Shown here piece after piece: positions 1 to 11,485 of a stretch of 64,000 nucleotides of DNA. The stretch covers positions 18,376,001 through 18,440,000 of the forward strand of contig CM060899.1 in NCBI GenBank assembly GCA_030762935.1, read 5' to 3'. The stretch comes from Hymenopus coronatus (taxonomy: Eukaryota > Arthropoda > Insecta > Mantodea > Hymenopodidae). Numbering within the stretch: position 1 is the first letter of the stretch; each line of letters begins with the position of its first letter. Position numbers and translations under genes: made by a program. The notes under the pieces are model-generated. The model saw only the letters and a program-made list of their open reading frames with translations, had not been told where the DNA came from and did no database searches.

Positions 1-330
1 AATCTGCTCTCATAACTCACACTCCCTTTCACATATTTTCCTCATTATTTCTCTCATCAATTCTCTCTCATCCTTACGCATATATTTCTCATCTCTCTCC
101 GCCTCATCCTCTCTCTCTTATACACTCTCACTTCCACTCTTTGCAATATCTCTCTTCTTTCTCCTTTTTCTCCTTTTCATACATTCCCTCTCTATACTCT
201 CTTTAAACTCCTCTCTTTCGAATATTTCTCTAATCATCTCTCTCGCTCTCTTCCGCTCCATCAAATTCTCTCTCTCTTTCATGCAGTCTCCCTCATCAAT
301 ACCCTCACATTCACAAGTGGCTATTCGCTT
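1..330. repeat. CT-rich low-complexity tract
   Basis: Degenerate runs of CTCTCT and TTCTC dominate this stretch. A minus-strand reading frame of about 107 codons here is rich in E, R and K only because of the repeat, so I do not call a gene. Positions 331-455 show nothing recognisable. Confidence 0.8.
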
Positions 331-454
331 TCTTTCATGATTATGCAAGGAGTATAGAATTTCAAATCTAACAAATAGCGATCTACTGTTTTCTTTCTCT
401 ACTACAAATAATAAGTAGGAGAAGTGCTTTATTCCAACCAAGACCCTGTTACCA

Positions 455-905
455 AACTTTCACCAGAAATACATCTTTTGAGACTCGCTAAATTCAAAAA
501 AGCGTTTTTAGAAAAAGGACAGGTTCAGTATATTTGTCTGTGTTTGTGATTAATACAGCTAAGAAATAGAAATTCGGTTAAATACCAAAGTTGTTATTTA
601 AATTTAGTATATTCCGAACATCCATTACGAAGATTTTTAACAAAATTCACCGCCCTAGAGTACTTTTTTCTTGGAATATTTTTCAAATTTCAATTTTCTC
701 AAAAATGGTATAAACGATTTTGAAGAAAGTGGCACAAATAAAAGATCTTTTTATTCCAAACAATATCTATATTTGAATTTTCTGGAAATAGTGTTTGAAG
801 TCTCCTACACTTGGAAGGGATTTTATAACTAGTAACTGTTAAGTGATAGACGAAAAGGAACTACACGGTACAATGTAGACCTCCTTAAAATACACAATCC
901 ACTTT
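455..905 (-). mobile_element. family H, old internal fragment
   Basis: Diverged copy of the dominant repeat, read in reverse. It runs from the CACCAGAAATACA region through the AAATACCAA motif to the ACCTCCTTAAAATACACAA segment. The hairpin end is missing, and a less diverged copy begins 10 bp downstream. Confidence 0.75.
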
Positions 906-915
906 GAGTAACCTT

Positions 916-1690
916 TTAACTTTCTCTACAAGTACTATGTACATAGTATATAGAGAAGGTATTGTATTGCACCCATAAATTCGATACAGAGATTTCACCA
1001 GAAATACATGTTTTGGGTCCCCCTGAATTGAAATAAATTAGAAAAAGGTCCCTGTGCACGTGTGTGTCTGTATTTGCCTTTAGACAGCATAGCTGAAAAA
1101 CGAAAGCGCCGTTAAACACGAAACTTTGTATTTAAGTTTGGTATCTTCTAAGGATGCGACACGAAGAGTTTTAAGAATATCCCCCAACCTTAACTACCCT
1201 TTTAGAAAATTTTGATTTTCTCAAAAATGGCTATCGATTTTGATTTAAATGTCACATATTAAAGATATTTTCACGACAACAGAATGCATATCTTCAGTTT
1301 TCTGGGAATAGCCTCTAAAGGTCCCTTTATTCTGGGTGAATATTTCGGAATTTTGCATAGCTGGTAAACTTGATACACATAAACTTACTTAATAAAACAC
1401 GTAGGGCCCGTTAAAACACACAACTTTTGCTCTGTAGATTTTTTCGTGCAGTATACCGTTGTAAAGATATTCCTTGTTATTAGTTTCGGTTTTAAAATAT
1501 TTATACATTTGACTGTCAGTTTAGGTTAGGTTATTCCCTTATTTCTCTTTGACTTACAAGGAACCAAGCAATACAACCGTTTCTGCTAATGTTTATCTCG
1601 ATTGGCATGAAGAGAAAGAATAATAAGCTTATTAACAATAATGTGTTACAAAAATGTAGAGAAAAGCGTGTGAATGAAACATTTCAATTT
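916..1690 (-). mobile_element. family H copy, near full length
   Basis: Begins with the terminal hairpin (arms around GTAC) and ends with TGTAGAGAAAAGCGTGTGAATG, a diverged 5' end. The internal landmarks are present in order: CGATACAGAGATTTCACC, a GT tract, ATTTTGATTT and CTTATTTCTCTTTGACTTACAAGG. Confidence 0.85.
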
Positions 1691-2341
1691 CTTTGTGCCC
1701 TATCATTTCCAGATATTTCTCGTTAACGGGTCGAAAGGCTCCATACTTGGCCATTCTTTCACAGTGTTTTGATGGTGATGTTTAGTTGTTCTCGTTGAAA
1801 GAGTATGACTCTTTAAAACCAGCATAAATAACGTCTAGTTGTTGAACCCTTCACTATCGACATTTTTTTACACGTTGCTTCAAATTCTTGGTAATATCTA
1901 CACATATCTGCTCGGTAAAGTTACTTACTGGCGATATGTGCTGGCTAGTAGGACTCATCCACGTACTAGAACACGTTTCGTTTTGAGCCAACACATGGTA
2001 AAAGGATTCCACATTCTAGTCGCTTTCGCCATCTGTAGTCTGATGGTGAAGCAGCCAGAATTTGAAACCTTCCGTTTAAATGTTTCACCACCCGTTATCA
2101 GATGGCAGAGTGCAGTCAGCACTCGAAGCCACATCTTCTCATAACATACTATTTTTTTCAACGACAAGCAGATGGCGTAATGGTGATATAAGTGTAGCTG
2201 TTTTAAATATCTCCTGAATAGATGGCAGCGCAATCCAAATGCCATATATTTTCAGTTTTACTGTTGTGGACTGAAGGTGGAATTTAGGATCGTGGTATTA
2301 AATATACAATCAGGTATTTGCCTTTGCGATGAGAAAAACGG
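1691..2341. other. non-repeat interval, no gene recognised
   Basis: No coding exon or known element is recognised. Open frames of about 100 codons on both strands overlap each other and match no family I know. The interval contains part of a cluster of AGATGGC motifs (see findings). Confidence 0.4.
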
Positions 2342-2440
2342 CGGCAAAAAAGCTAGATTGGACGGTCCACGAGATTTGATCCCTGGACCTTCCGAATAGG
2401 CCCACAGACTTTGCTGCCTGAGCCAACCTTCTCAGTTAGC
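2342..2440 (-). mobile_element. tRNA-derived SINE head
   Basis: On the minus strand there is an A-box-like TGGCTCAGGCAG, then an anticodon-arm-like segment, then a B-box-like GGGATCAAATCTC. This is the layout of a tRNA-derived pol III promoter. Pairing in the anticodon and acceptor stems is poor, so it is a SINE remnant rather than a tRNA gene. Confidence 0.55.
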
Positions 2441-2624
2441 ACATTTACTACAATAAGTCTTAGAAAATCCAAGAAATTACATTCGTAACGTCGTAAAAAG
2501 TTTGCATTTAGTAACCGTCCTCCCTTACTAGATGGCAGTTAAAGTTTCAGGTATATCCATCACGTGGTTTCGTTGCTATAGGCGATTGAACAAGTATTCA
2601 CTTGCTTCTTTAGAAAAAAAAAAA

Positions 2625-3265
2625 TGAAACCCAGTTTCGTGTGGTGGTTAAGCACTTCTATTAGACTTAGCACCGAAAGCGATAAAAGCAGAGTTGGGTG
2701 AAGGTCATTGCACATCTGCTCCCGTGTTTACAATAAATTACTATTGGGTAAATAAATTTAAACTTAACATCTTCCGGACTTAGAGTAGAAGTGACTTCCT
2801 CCGAAATGATCGACTAAATCCAGGATATGGTTTAGAGTGACCGACGAACTAAAATTCGCCAAATAGTAAAGGCCACAGACATATCACAAGGTACAGTGCT
2901 CTCAATTCTGCACCAAAAAATTGGTCTGACAAAGGTCTCGAGAAGATGGGTGTCACGTTTGACTCAGTGGAGAACAAACAAAATCGTGTGATGGATTCGG
3001 AAGCTGGTTTGGCACTTTTCCGTCTAAGTCTGTCGAGTTTCTCCGTCGCTACAATGTATGTAATAACTTTGGATGAAACATGGTTACACTACTGCGCTCC
3101 AGATACAAGAGTACACTCAATACAAACTGGAGACTAGGTGATGTTCTCGCTTTTTGGGATACGCGCAGAATGATCGATATTGATTACTTTTAGAATAGAA
3201 GAGCAATAATTGCAGAGTAGTATGCATCACTATTGCACTGGTGAAACGGAAAGTCAAGAAAAATA
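2625..3265 (+). pseudogene. mariner (SETMAR-like) transposase relic
   Basis: Broken plus-strand reading of a mariner transposase. It passes in order through the N-terminal helix-turn-helix (near 2629-2760), a TSSEMID..IQDMV segment (near 2795), a linker reading LTKVSRRWVSRL (near 2920), the first catalytic motif region with a DETWLHYCAPDT-like peptide (near 3070-3110) and then AFWDTRRMIDIDY (near 3150). Several frameshifts and stops separate these blocks, so no functional protein is possible. A family H copy cuts off the C-terminal part at 3266. The family assignment rests on the order of conserved peptides, not on a database search. Confidence 0.75.
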
Positions 3266-4101
3266 CCTGATGTGTTCCATTCACGTAACATTCTGTACAT
3301 CTCTTCAACAAATTATTCTTCATGCTAATCTAGAAAAAAATAGCAGAACTAGTCTTATTACTTGCTTCGTTGTGAGTAGAAGTGACATAAGGGAGTACCA
3401 TAGGTTAAAAGTGATAGACAAAAGCTGGTTGCTATGTGACTGAAGTTCCTTTGTTTCCATGGACAGAGTTGGCAAATTCCTGTATATGAAAAGTATGTTT
3501 TTCATGCAAAAACAAAAAACAATGAATATCTTAAAAACGATAAAATCCATGAAAAAATGTATACAACATATATTGTGTTTTAACGTCCTCTACATTTTTT
3601 GTGCAGTAAGTATTTATCCATCTCTTACGGTAAGGGAGCTATGCAAAATTCCGTAAATTTCATCCAGAATAAAGTAAGCTTCCCAGGCTTTTCCCAGAAA
3701 ATTGAAGATATACGTTTTATTTTTCAGGTAAACATCTTTAATATACGATATTTTAATCAAAATCATTAGAGCCATTTATAAGAAAATCAACATTTTCGAA
3801 AAAGGCTCCATGTAAAGGGTAGTTTGGGGTGGAGGGATTTTGCTCAAAATCTTCGTGCCGCATCTCTGGCAGTTACTAAACTTAAATACCAAGTTTGGTG
3901 TTTTAGCGACTTTTCGTTTTTGAGTTATCGTGTTCACAGTCACACAGACACACACACGGACCTTTTTCTGAAAATGCTTTTTTTGGATACAGGGGACCCT
4001 AAAACATATATTTACAGTGAAATCTCGGTATCGAACTTTTGGGTGGAGTGCAATACCTTCTCTATACACTATGTACATAGTGAGTGTAGAGAAAGTGAAA
4101 A
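3266..4101 (+). mobile_element. family H copy, full length
   Basis: Starts CTGATGTGTTCCATTCACG and ends with the terminal hairpin and GAGAAAGTGAAAA. The 5' end sits directly against the truncated mariner, so insertion probably destroyed or followed loss of the mariner C-terminus. Confidence 0.9.
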
Positions 4102-4189
4102 CGCCCTCGTCTGGCAAAGAAAATTATTCTCTGCAATCAAGACAGTGCAAGTGTGCAAAGCTGCTCAGTTTCAATGGCGAAATATGTAT

Positions 4190-4719
4190 AAATTTTGTAA
4201 GCTCAACATTTTTTTGTGTTGTAAGTTTTTGTCTATCCCTTTTGGTTTTCTAATTAATGCAAATTTGTGATAAATTCATGCAGAATAAAGATGTCTTCAG
4301 AAACTATTCCCAGAAAATTTAAAATATACATTTTATTTATCATGTTAATATTTTTAGTATACGATATTTTAACTAATTTTAGAGATCTGAAATTGTTCGA
4401 AAATGTTCCATGTAAAAGGTAGTTTAGGGTGGGAGAATTTTTTTCAAGATATTCGTGTCATATCCTTGGAAGATACTGTACTTAAATACCAAGTTTGGTA
4501 TTTAACGGTCTTTTTGTTTTTGAGCTATGCAGCTCGCCCCCCCCCCCAAACCACATACACAAACACACGCACGGACTTTTTCTAAAAAAAAGATTTGGGG
4601 GATTCTTGGGGTCTCAAAACATATATTTTCACTGAAATCTTGGTATCGAATTTTTGGGTGGAATGCAATACTTTCGCAAAACACTATTTACATGATACGT
4701 TTAGAGAAAGTAAAAATCT
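4190..4719 (+). mobile_element. family H, 5'-truncated copy
   Basis: Begins mid-element at the GCTCAACATTTTTTTGTG segment and runs to a degraded hairpin and AGAGAAAGTAAAAA. It contains a poly-C run at 4533-4545 in the place normally held by the CA tract. Confidence 0.85.
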
Positions 4720-5208
4720 AATGTGCTCCATTCACATGACTTTCTCTACTCCTCTGTAACAAAATATTGCTAGGAAACTTATTCTTCTATTTCATTCTAA
4801 AACAGTACCAGAAACGATTTTATTACCTAGTTCCTTTATAAGTAGAAGGGAAATAAACCGACAGTCAAATGTTTTAAAATGTGGTTGCTATGGGATTGAA
4901 ATCCGTTTCTTTGTGTGGCCATGCGTTCCCGTATGACAAAATAAAGTTTTTTTAAAACTGAAATCAATAAAAAACAATATCTCGAAAACAACAAATGTAT
5001 ATGACCTAAATTGTGTGTTTTATTGTGATATACATTTTTTTGTGTCGCATCCTTGGAAGATACAAAACTTAATACTAAGTTTGGTATTTAATAGTCTTTT
5101 CGTTTTGAGCTATGCTGTCCACACACACACGGACCTTTTTCTAAAAAAGTTCTTTTTGGGTTCAGGGGTACCGAAAACATGTATGTGGTACGTGTAGAGA
5201 GAGTAAAA
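4720..5208 (+). mobile_element. family H copy with internal deletion
   Basis: Joined directly head-to-tail to the previous copy (AAAAATCTAATGTGCTCC). The central 350 bp or so is missing: the segment before the TTTTTGTGT motif is fused to TGTCGCATCCTTGGAAG. The hairpin's left arm is also lost. Confidence 0.85.
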
Positions 5209-6048
5209 ACCTGATGTGTTCCATTCACATGACTTTCTCAACATCTCTGCAACAAATCATTATTAAAATTCTTATGCTTCTATTTACTTCATGCTAATCG
5301 AAAAAAAAAAATAGCAGAAATAGTCTGATTATTTGCTTCCTTGTAAGTAAAAGCGAAATAAGTGGGTACCATAGGTTAAAGTGATAGTCAAAAGACAGTT
5401 GCTATATGACTGTAATTCCTTTGTTTGTATGGACAGGAGTTGGCAAATTCCTGTATGAGAAAAGTATGTTTTTTAAAGGTGAAATAAAAAACAAGGAATA
5501 ACTCAAAAAACTATCAACTTCACGAAAAAATGTATATAACATACATTTTGTATTTTAACGTGCTCTACATTTTATGTGTGACAAGTGTTTTACTATTTCC
5601 TGTGGTTTAGCAGTTATACAAAATGCATCTAGAATAAAGTAGTCTTCAGAGGCTATTCACAGAAAATTCAGGATATACATTTTATTTGTTATTTCTTTGT
5701 ATCTTTAATATACGACATTTTAATCGAAAGCGTTAGAGCCAATTTTGAGAAAAGCAAAATTTCCATGTAAAGCGTGGCTGCGGTTGGGGGGATTTTCTTG
5801 AAAATCTTCGTGTCGCATCTTTGAAAGATACCAAACTTAAATACCAAGTTTTGTATTTAACGGTGTCTTTGTTTTGAGCTATGCTGTCTAAAGACACACA
5901 CACGGACCTTTTTCTGAAAATGCTTTCTTTTGGATTCAGGAGGACCCAAAACATACATTTCCGGTAAAATCTCGGTATCGAGTTTTTGGCTGAAATACAA
6001 TACCGTCTCTATACACTATGTACATGTTACTTGTGGAGAAAGTAAAAA
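5209..6048 (+). mobile_element. family H copy, full length
   Basis: Third member of a head-to-tail run: CCTGATGTGTTCC follows the previous AGTAAAAA directly. It ends with hairpin CTCTATACACTATGTAC and AGAAAGTAAAAA. Confidence 0.9.
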
Positions 6049-6407
6049 TAGGTTTAGTAAATCTAGGAATCCATGGAATAGTCAATAGATAAGGTTTGAA
6101 GTAGAAGTCAGTGAAACAACACAAACAAAGAGATGACAAATGAAGGCAGTTTCAAGGATTCGATAAGCAGAACTGCTGAGAGCATGTGAATCCAGAGGTA
6201 CTCGTTCTGTCGTCGTTCATCTCCGTTCACACATGACCGCATTCCCAAAAGGAGGCAATTTTTCAGGCCCGCTTTTCTTGTCGCTGCTGTTAGCTAACAC
6301 GGTAACCTTATCTCGACGAAGAGTGTCCCAATCGATACATGCAGAACCTGATCGATGTATTGCCCACCGGGGCTGTGGTAAAACAAGACCTGGTTTCCAA
6401 ATTCTAA
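6049..6407. other. non-repeat interval, no gene recognised
   Basis: No known repeat. Overlapping open frames of 60-69 codons exist on both strands at 6217-6476, but they lack splice context or family motifs, so they are not called. Confidence 0.4.
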
Positions 6408-7563
6408 CCATTTTACTTTCTCTACACGTACTATGTACCTAGATAGTGTATAGAGAAGGTATTGTATTGCACCCAAAAATTCGATACCGAGATTTCACCG
6501 GAAATACAAAATAAGCATTTTTAGAAAAATGTTCGCGCGCACGCGTGTCTGTGAGCAGTATAACTCAAAAACGAAAAGACAGTTATATACCAAACTTGGT
6601 ATTTAGGGCTGGTATCTCCCAACGATTGGACACGAAGATTTTCAATAAAATCCCCCCCAACCCCAACACTCTCTACAAGGAAAAAATTCGGAAAAGTTGG
6701 ATCAAGATATTAAAAATATTTATATGACAAATAAGATGTATATCTTAAATTTTGCCGAATTTTTCTTAACTGCTAAACCGTAAGAGAAAAATGCAGATTG
6801 CAAAACACATAATTTATGTCCTTTACGTTTTTTTTTTTTTTATTTTGTAGAGATGACCGTTTCCGAGATATTCCTTGTTATTGGCTTCATTTCTGAAGTA
6901 CAGAAGAACCACAAAGAACGTGTATTTTATATTTAAGAAATACAAAAGATCATTTAGTACCTATAATATATATTGCTGTTGCACAGTACAGAATTAGAAC
7001 ATGGAAATCCAAGCCTATTGTCATTCAAAACACTTGACATGCATAATGGTTTGAAGAAACCACAATCACTTGTTGTCTTTTTGGCATTAATTTTTGTAAT
7101 ACTTAACTCGCGCAATATGCCTCAAATGTTCGTAACTTGCAGATATGTTTTCATCGTTATTTTTCACTTTGGTCAGGTGAACAACAGGCTATCGACTGAC
7201 TTGAGACTGATGGGAGGCAGTGCGAATGAAGGTTGTCACTTATTAAACAACTCTCCGGATTAAGACAAGTCCGGACTAATGAAGTTCTACTCTACTTAAA
7301 CTTTTCTCAGTCTGGAAGAATCCGTTTTTCTCCTGGCCAAATAAAGAAGCGATTTGCGATGATAATCGCTTAACGATAGTTTTTAAAACATTTGACTATC
7401 ACTCTAGCATAGCGCATTCCCTTAGTTTCCTTCTACTTATAAGGAGATAAGTAATAACATTGTGCTAATGTTTATCTCGATTAGCATTGTGTAGAAAAAA
7501 GAATAATCTTTAGTGAGAAGTTTGTTTGTAGAGCAGCTAGAGAAAGTCGTGCGAGTGTAATAT
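6408..7563 (-). mobile_element. family H copy split by a 390-bp insert
   Basis: Hairpin end at 6408-6460, then the usual order to about 6905. The reading resumes near 7296 (AACTTTTCTCAGTCTGGAAG) and ends at 7563 with AGCTAGAGAAAGTCGTG. The intervening 6906-7295 is not family H and is unidentified; it holds a 96-codon open frame with no recognisable motif. Confidence 0.8.
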
Positions 7564-7565
7564 AT

Positions 7566-8398
7566 ACCATTTTTTCTTTTTCTACACGTACTATGTATAT
7601 AGGGTCTAGAGAACCTATTGTATTGAACCCAAAAATCAGATACGAGATTTCGCCGGAAATAAAGTTTTAGGACCACCTGAAAAAAAAAAAACTATTTTGG
7701 AAAAATGTATGTGTCTGGTGTATGTGTGTGTGTGTGTGTGTGTGTCTATGAGTGCGTGATTGTGGGCAGCATAGCTCAAAAACGACAAAAAGGTTGAAAA
7801 ACAAACTTTGCGTTTAGATTTAGTAATTTCCAAGGATTGGACAGGAAGATTTTCAATAATAACCCCCATCACAAATTACCCTTTAAATGGAAACATTTTT
7901 AAAAATTTGATTTTCTCAAAAATGACTGATCTTGATCTTGATCTTGATTAAAATATAATATATTAAAGCAATTTCCATCATAAATTATATTTATATGTTG
8001 AAATTTCTGGGAATAGCTTCTGAGGACCACTTTATTCTGAATGAATTTTGCTTAATTTTGCATCACTCCTAAACCGTAACAGATAGATAAAAACGTACAA
8101 TAAAAAATGTAGATCTTGTAAAAATATACAAGATATGTCATGTACAATTTTTTCGTCGAGCTTACCGTTTTTTAGGTATTCTTTGTTATTAGTTTCCGTT
8201 GTGAAATACTTATACTTTCTCAGACGGAAGTGTCCGTTTTTCTTTTTTTCTACTCCTGGCCAAGCAAAGAAGCGATTTGCAATGACAATCACATAACGAC
8301 AGCTTTTAAAACATTTGACAATCATATTAGTTCCTTTCTAGTTACAAGGAACTATGTAATAATATAATGTTTATGTTTACCTCGATTAGCATGGTGAA
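7566..8398 (-). mobile_element. family H copy, 5' end missing
   Basis: Starts with the hairpin (ACGTACTATGTATATAG) and includes a long (GT)n run near 7725-7745 and a GATCTT triplication near 7926. It stops in the ATTAGCATGGTGAAAAT region, where the next copy begins, so about 50 bp of the 5' end are missing. Confidence 0.85.
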
Positions 8399-9310
8399 AA
8401 TTATTTTTACTTTCTCTATACGCACTATATATATAGTGTATAGAGAAGGTATTGCACTCCACCCAAAAATTCGATACCGAGATTTCACCGGAAATATATG
8501 TTTTAGGGTCCCCAATATAAAAAAAAAAAAAAAAAAAGCATTTTCTCAAAAAGCTCCGTGTGTACGTGTATGTGTCCGTGTGTCAGTATATCCGTGTGCC
8601 TGTGAACACGATAACTCAAAAACGAAAAGTCGGTAAAATACCAAACTTGGTATTTAAGTTTAGTGTCTTCCAGGATTGCGACACAAAGATTTTGAGAAAA
8701 ATCCCCCCACCCCAAACTACCCTTTACATGGAACTATTTTCGAAAATGTTGATTTTTTCAAAAATGGCTCTAACGATTTTGATTAAAATTTCGTACATTA
8801 AACATATTTACCTGACAAATCAAATGTATATCTTCAATTTTCTAGGAATAGCCGCTGAAGAGTAGTTTATTCTGGATTAATTTTACTTAATTTTGAATAA
8901 CTGCTAAACCGTAAGAAATGGACAAAAGCTTACTATACGAAAAATGTAGAGTACGTTCAAACACACAATTTATGTTATATAATTCTTTTTTTCGTGGAGT
9001 TCGTCGTTTTTGAGACATTTCTTATTTTTGGTTTCTGCTATGAAAAACTTATGTTCTTCTCATACAGGAACTTGTCAACTCCGATCCATATAAATAAAGG
9101 AACTTCATTGACATAGCAATCAGCTTTTGACTATCACTTTAACCTATGGTAGTCCCTTATTTCGCTTCTACTTACAAGGAAGCAAGTAATAAGACTATTT
9201 CTGCTAATTTTTTCTGCTTAGCATAAAGTAAATAGAAGTATAAGCTTTTTAAGAATAATTTGTTGCAGGGATATAGAGAAAGTCATGTGAATGGTACACA
9301 TCAGATTTTC
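8399..9310 (-). mobile_element. family H copy, full-length reference
   Basis: Useful reference copy of about 910 bp. Minus-strand order: 5' end ATCTGATGTGTACCATTCAC, subterminal GACTTTCTCTATA, the GCTTATACTTCTATTTAC segment, a central A/T-rich body, a conserved palindrome made of AAATACCAA and TTGGTATTT, a GT/CA variable tract, GGTGAAATCTCGGTATCG, and the 3' hairpin followed by AAAGTAAAAA. It carries no ORF of coding character. Confidence 0.92.
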
Positions 9311-9705
9311 AGAAGAAGTTTTGTTTGTAGAGATCAGATTTTTTCCCCTGTATCCGCCTTTCTCCGTGTTCTTTTGCCGAAAAGAGAATCCCAATTTTCA
9401 TACGAGATGAGTGTGTTGAAATCCTAGAAGTGGATCAACCGGGAAGGAAATCCAGAATACGAAGCCCCTGGGAGTACAGAACCGGAGGCAGCAAAATTAG
9501 TTTTATCATTTGGGCGCTACGGATCTTCAGAGAAAGAAACCTCTGCTTGCAAAAAATGCTCTCAGCTTCAGACTGCAGAAGAGAAACCATAGCAAAACTG
9601 TTGCTTCTGATTTTATTCACTTTCAATCCTTAAAAGTATTTTATTTCAAACAGAAATTTAAGACAAATAGGCGATTCAAATCTCTCTGCAACAGGTTAAT
9701 CGAAT
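9311..9705. other. non-repeat interval, no gene recognised
   Basis: Open frames of 60-76 codons overlap on both strands (9430-9740). I see no splice sites or motifs that would support an exon. Confidence 0.4.
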
Positions 9706-10487
9706 ATCTTTTTAGTTTCTCTACACGTGCATGTGCATAATGTATAGAGAAGGTATTGCACTCCACCAAAAAATTCAAAACGAAATTTCACCGGAAAAAT
9801 ATATGTTTTAGTGTCCCCTGTATCCAAAAAAAGCATTTTCAGAAAAAGGTCCGTGTGTATGTGTGTGTGTTTGTCTGAGAAATATTCCGCCACATCAAAC
9901 TACCCTTTACATGGATTTTTTTCAAAAAGTTTGATTTTCTCAAATTGGCTCCAATAATTTTGATTAAAATATCGTATATTAAAGATATTTACCTAACAAA
10001 TAAAATGCATATCTTGAATTTTCTGGGAATAGTCTCTGAAGACTACTTTATTCTGGGCGAATTTTACGGAATTTTGCATAACTGCTAAATCGTAAGAGGT
10101 AGACAAAACGTTACCACACAAAAAATGTAGAGCACGATAAAACACTATTTACCTTATATACATTTTTTCGTGGAGTTGGTCATTTTTTTAAGATATTCGT
10201 TGTTTTTGTTTTTAACTTTAAAAACTTATACTTTTCTCGTACAGGCATTTGCTAACTCCTGTCCATACAAACAAAGGAACTTCAGTCACATAGCAACCAG
10301 GTTTTGTCTATCACTTTTACCTATACTACTCCCTTATTTCGCTTCTACCTCCAAGGAAGAAAGTAAGAACACTATTTCTGCTAATTGTTTCTGTATTACC
10401 ATGAAGTATATAGAAGTATAAGCTTTTTAACAATAATTTGTTGCAGAGATGTAGAGAAAGTCATGTGAATGGAACACATCAAAGTTT
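9706..10487 (-). mobile_element. family H copy with deletion
   Basis: Hairpin end at 9715-9750 and 5' end at 10450-10487 (GTAGAGAAAGTCATGTGAATG). The AAATACCAA palindrome region is deleted, so the GT tract at 9860 joins GAGAAATATTCCGCC directly. Confidence 0.87.
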
Positions 10488-10604
10488 TAGTTTTTCTACA
10501 CGTACTATGTACATAGTGTAAAGAGAAGGTATTGTAAGGCTAAGTTCTATACAGAGATTTCACTGGAAATATATGTTTTAGGGGTCCCTGCATCCAAAAA
10601 AATC
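10488..10604 (-). mobile_element. family H host copy, hairpin-end piece
   Basis: About 117 bp comprising the hairpin and the next 70 bp, stopping in an A-tract after CCCTGCATCC. The rest of this same copy appears to continue at 12358, making this a host copy split by two insertions. Confidence 0.8.
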
Positions 10605-11485
10605 TCATGTGTTCCATTCACATGACTTTCTCTACATCTCTGTAACCCATAATTGCAGAAAGCTTATTCTTCTATCTATTGCATGCTAATCGAGATAAAC
10701 ATTAGCAGAAACGATCTTATTGCTTAGTTCCTTATAAGTAGAAGGGAAATAAGGGAATACACTAGGCTAAACTGACAGTCAAATGTCTTAAAAGCTGGTT
10801 GCCATGTGGTTGAAATCCGTTTCTATGCACGGCCATGAGTTTACAACTTTCGGTGTGAGAAAGGTTTAAGCATTTTAAAACTAAACCAATAAGAAAGAAT
10901 ATCTCGAAAACTGTAAACTCTACGAAAAAAAAATGTATATGACATAAACTGTGTGTTCTAACGTGCTCTGAATTTTTTGTGTTTTAAGTTATAGTCTATA
11001 TCTTATGGTTTACCAGTTACGCAACATTAAGTAAACTTCATTCAGAATAAAGCAGTCTTCAGAGGCTATTCTCAGGAAATTCAAGACATACATTTTATTT
11101 GTCATATAAAATATCAAATTAAAGAGATTTTAATAAAAATCAAGAGCCATTTTTGAGAAATTCAAAATGTTTGTAATTTTTTCCATGTAAAGAGTAGTTG
11201 GTGTGGGGGGATTTTCTTTAAAATATTCGTGTTGCATGCTTGGAATATAACTAACTTAAATAAAAAAAAAACGTTGGTTTTTAACGGTATTTTCGTTTGT
11301 GATCTATGCTGCCCACAGTCATACACACACACTCACACACAGACATATGGACACGGACATTTTTCTAGTTTTTTTGGATTCAGGGCGTCTCAAAACCTGT
11401 ATTTCCGGTGAAATCTCGGTATCGAATTGGGTGCAATACAATTATGTACATATTACGTATATTACGTATAGAGAAAGTAAACATA
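10605..11485 (+). mobile_element. family H copy nested in another
   Basis: Starts ATCTCATGTGTTCCATTCAC inside the A-tract of the host copy. It ends with a degraded hairpin and TATAGAGAAAGTAAAC. Confidence 0.85.

Noticed and set aside
118..441. 107-codon minus-strand frame rich in Arg and Glu
   Set aside because: Produced by the CT-rich tract; low complexity and no splice or homology support.
1839..2245. Overlapping frames of 101 and 96 codons
   Set aside because: They lie on opposite strands of the same sequence and neither shows a known motif or acceptor/donor pair.
3824..4270. 148-codon frame in family H
   Set aside because: Same repeat-derived peptide appears in many copies with frameshifts; no consistent frame or start is preserved.
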